Assembly (NCBI GenBank): GCA_002869925.2
Contig: NEWT02000019.1
Coordinates: 1 to 64,000, forward strand
DNA from: Nitrospira sp. CG24A
Lineage (GTDB): Bacteria > Nitrospirota > Nitrospiria > Nitrospirales > Nitrospiraceae
Length of the DNA stretch: 64,000 nucleotides
Direction of reading: 5' to 3'
The position numbers and the translations under genes are program-made. Shown piece by piece: positions 62,912 to 64,000 of this stretch; the first letter of the stretch is position 1; each line of letters opens with the position of its first letter. The notes below the pieces were generated by a model, which worked only from the letters and a program-made list of their open reading frames with translations, was not told the origin of the DNA and made no database searches.

Positions 62912-63253
62912 ATGAGGACTACAGCTCTTGCAGTGGGAATGCTCCTGCTCGCCACCGCCGCCGGTTGTGCCGGAAACCACCAACAGCAAACTTCGGCCGA
63001 TGCAGATGGAAGCTATACCCCCCCGGCCAGCATCTACAGTGTGATGGACCCCACATCCTTGATCTACACCGATGTGGCAGCCGGAGCATCCCCTAGCGAT
63101 AACCCCTGGCGCTGGAGCGGTTTTCTCCTGCACCCTCTTGGAGTCGCTATGGATTACGGTCTGAACCGGCCGATCTATACACTTACCAGCAAGATGCCGT
63201 ACCTTTTCGGGTACACATCTGAGGATTCTATGCTGGACAGCCAACGGCGGTAA
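62912..63253 (+). CDS. Small lipoprotein of unknown function
   Basis: 113 residues from ATG 62912 (GAGG 7 nt upstream; a longer frame begins at 62882). Lipoprotein signal LALAVGM-type hydrophobic stretch (TTALAVGMLLLATAAGC) with lipid-acceptor Cys near residue 19 (AAGC). The mature protein is short, with aromatic-rich segments (WRWSGFLLHPLGVAMDYGLN and YTLTSKMPYLFGYTSED) that could contact the outer membrane. No family recognised. A strong terminator follows at 63281. Confidence 0.82.
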   Translation: MRTTALAVGMLLLATAAGCAGNHQQQTSADADGSYTPPASIYSVMDPTSLIYTDVAAGASPSDNPWRWSGFLLHPLGVAMDYGLNRPIYTLTSKMPYLFGYTSEDSMLDSQRR

Positions 63254-63280
63254 TTCTTAGTACCTGCTGCTTTTAGTCCG

Positions 63281-63311
63281 AACGCCCGCTTTCCTCACGA
63301 GAGCGGGCGTT
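63281..63311 (+). terminator. Rho-independent-type terminator
   Basis: Ten-pair stem AACGCCCGCT (63281-63290) with AGCGGGCGTT (63302-63311) and an 11-nt loop; T run is short (TGCC follows). 28 nt after the lipoprotein stop. Confidence 0.65.
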
Positions 63312-63362
63312 GCCGTATCATCCCGTTCGCAAAATCTTTTGCATTTCGTGTATGCTCATTTT

Positions 63363-64000
63363 GTGAATCAGAGTTCACATGATACCCCTACGTGTCGCGC
63401 CCTGCTCCTTCGACTATGGATGGTCTGTGGGCTAGGGCTCGGGGTCTTGCTGAATGGCTGCGAAACTCCGGCCAAAAAACCGATCCTCCCGCCCTCTGAA
63501 AGCGATCTGGTCCTCCTGAATTCCACAACCCTTTGTACCTCGAAGTCCGCCTTCCTCAAGACTCATCCTCCCTCTAGCCTCACCCCACAAGAGTGGGGTA
63601 CCGGACAAGAGTTCATTCTCCCCGCCGACCAAAGCCCCTCACATGGCGACGAGTCCTACTTTTTCGATGAAGACGGCATGCTGGTCGGAACCGTCTTTAC
63701 CTTTCCGTCCGGACTCGACTTAAATCCCTACCCAGTCCTCCGCCGCACCTTAACGCAGCTGAAGCCCACGTTGGAATTCTATCTCAACGTGGCAAATTTG
63801 CCCTCAAAGACGAGCATGGACTCCAGCGCCCTGTACGAAACCGGCGACGAGAAAACGACCACACAGTACTTGGTCCTTGGCCCACGCGAGCAGCCAATCT
63901 TGCTCCAGGCTTCTATCACGATCGACCCCTATGTGCGGCTGTTCTCACCCTATCGGCGAGAATTCCTGGAACGACTGCGCTACCCACGAGGCCAAAAACC
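63363..64000 (+). CDS. Lipoprotein, 3' end cut by window
   Basis: Open frame from GTG 63363 to the window edge, 212 residues so far. A hydrophobic segment (LWMVCGLGLGVLLNGC) ends in a lipobox (LLNGC), so it is a predicted lipoprotein. The mature part has FFDEDGMLVGTVFTFPSGLD and LRRTLTQLKPTLEFYLNVAN, with no family I recognise. An internal ATG at 63420 would shorten the signal peptide too much. No good ribosome site. The frame has consistent coding character and no stop for 638 nt. Confidence 0.78.
   Translation, partial: MNQSSHDTPTCRALLLRLWMVCGLGLGVLLNGCETPAKKPILPPSESDLVLLNSTTLCTSKSAFLKTHPPSSLTPQEWGTGQEFILPADQSPSHGDESYFFDEDGMLVGTVFTFPSGLDLNPYPVLRRTLTQLKPTLEFYLNVANLPSKTSMDSSALYETGDEKTTTQYLVLGPREQPILLQASITIDPYVRLFSPYRREFLERLRYPRGQK

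Overview
The window looks like the chromosome of a Nitrospira-type bacterium (phylum Nitrospirota). This is an inference from gene content: phosphoketolase beside acetate kinase, many sigma-54 activators and PAS-rich histidine kinases, a short-form alpha-glucan phosphorylase, DUF2934 and BON proteins, and dispersed hairpin repeats in a GC-rich background. No nitrite oxidation marker lies in the window, so the genus is not proven. No phage, plasmid, CRISPR array or intact transposon was seen.

Layout. 1-9 kb (minus strand): a truncated MgtA-type P-type ATPase, a HAD hydrolase, phosphoketolase, acetate kinase and a Ca2+-type P-type ATPase, the last two overlapping by 4 nt. 9-15 kb: small envelope proteins (PepSY, cupredoxin, BON), an orphan kinase dimerisation domain, a zinc alcohol dehydrogenase, and decayed genes (second phosphorylase tail, F1-ATPase gamma, IS630-type transposase). 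15-25 kb: alpha-glucan phosphorylase, a VIT/CCC1 protein, FtsH, a two-repeat periplasmic protein, a broken glgX, a CopD-like membrane protein, Cfa and a desaturase remnant. 25-32 kb: a signalling cluster with two sigma-54 activators, a lone receiver, a three-PAS kinase and a candidate sigma-54 promoter with paired upstream sites.

32-45 kb: maf, dus and a predicted multinuclear iron oxidase (DUF692/MNIO) fused to a second domain; CBS-PilZ, LOG, DHH and rhomboid proteins; a hybrid kinase lacking its phosphoacceptor histidine; purE-purK and a receiver. 45-52 kb: a 2158-residue soluble kinase with about 11 PAS and 3 GAF domains, overlapped by its LuxR-type regulator, whose best start is an ATT codon. 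52-64 kb: tRNA-Leu(GAG), a HAD-IB phosphatase, queE, pepA, nagZ, gamma carbonic anhydrase, then a minus-strand run trmFO-xerC-argB-M28 peptidase-unknown, tRNA-Val(CAC) and two lipoproteins.

The most unusual features are the MNIO fusion, a family of about 130-bp hairpin elements whose ends coincide with stop codons, a second class of short-word hairpins that enters coding sequence, and the kinases without a phosphoacceptor. Metabolically, phosphorylase, phosphoketolase and AckA could together turn stored glucan into acetate and ATP, while the glgX remnant shows that part of a glycogen pathway has decayed here.
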